Positions 5,505-5,554 of a stretch of DNA of 5,554 bases are shown in pieces. Both the position numbers and the translations under genes were made by a program. The notes below the pieces were generated by a model. That model saw nothing but the letters and a program-made list of their open reading frames with translations, did no database searches and was not told the origin of the DNA. The DNA lies in contig JBJHCR010000395.1 in the NCBI GenBank assembly GCA_050486105.1, positions 1-5,554 on the forward strand, given 5' to 3'. Position 1 is the first letter of the stretch. Every line of letters starts with the position of its first letter. Source of the DNA: JAEXNA01 sp050486105 (GTDB lineage Bacteria; Vulcanimicrobiota; Xenobia; Xenobiales; JADMJV01).

Positions 5505-5554
5505 AACTCGAAACTAGGAAGTTATTCCTCGCCAGCTCCTAAGCGAACACCGAG

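Larger units (their letters stand above)
5299..5554. other. Non-coding region to the right edge
   Basis: Apart from the 12-base palindrome, the direct repeats and the long hairpin, this stretch contains a pyrimidine-rich segment (5352-5375) and about 50 plain bases (5505-5554) up to the edge. Short open frames cross the repeats, but none has a ribosome binding site or recognisable protein character. The next gene lies outside the window. Confidence 0.6.

Noticed and set aside
5436..5515. Canonical intrinsic terminator
   Set aside because: The stem is strong enough, but no T-tract follows on the plus strand and no matching tract precedes it for the minus strand; the stem is also unusually long.
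5326..5542. Two small frames crossing the GC-rich repeats
   Set aside because: Their translations come from the direct repeat and hairpin, with no start signals or protein-like composition.

Overview
The window is ordinary-looking bacterial chromosome of moderately high GC, tightly packed, with four protein genes and two larger non-coding stretches. The lineage cannot be fixed from sequence alone. The Ala/Pro/Glu repeat protein, the receiver-PAS regulator and the soluble enzymes fit a free-living bacterium with a sizeable genome, but nothing here is taxon-specific. No tRNA, rRNA, CRISPR array, transposase or integrase was found.

Layout: (1) From the left edge to 1835, plus strand, runs the 3' part of a gene for a helical TPR-type protein. 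It opens with a 15/16-residue Ala/Pro/Glu tandem repeat and has a second, 12-residue Ala/Glu/Lys/Gln repeat in the middle. (2) Convergent to it, 1883-2686 on the minus strand, is a receiver-domain response regulator whose C-terminus looks like a PAS domain and which has no DNA-binding or enzymatic output domain. (3) A 369-base divergent region (2687-3055) holds competing hairpins, a cUUCGg hairpin, a possible sigma70-type promoter and a perfect 15-base dyad over the proposed -10 element. (4) 3056-4273 plus encodes an M20D metallo-amidohydrolase. (5) Overlapping its end, 4255-5298 plus encodes a two-part RNase H protein: an N-terminal RNase HI domain with all catalytic residues, then a second RNase H-like domain that has lost most of them. 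(6) 5299-5554 is non-coding and contains a 12-base palindrome, 22-base GC-rich direct repeats, and a very strong long hairpin made from diverged and inverted copies of the same repeat.

How the genes relate: the amidohydrolase and RNase H genes overlap and are almost certainly co-transcribed, though no shared pathway is evident. The regulator is divergently oriented from that pair and could share its control region. The TPR gene is only a convergent neighbour. The most unusual items are the active-plus-degenerate tandem RNase H architecture, the repeat-derived hairpin after it, and the output-less REC-PAS regulator.
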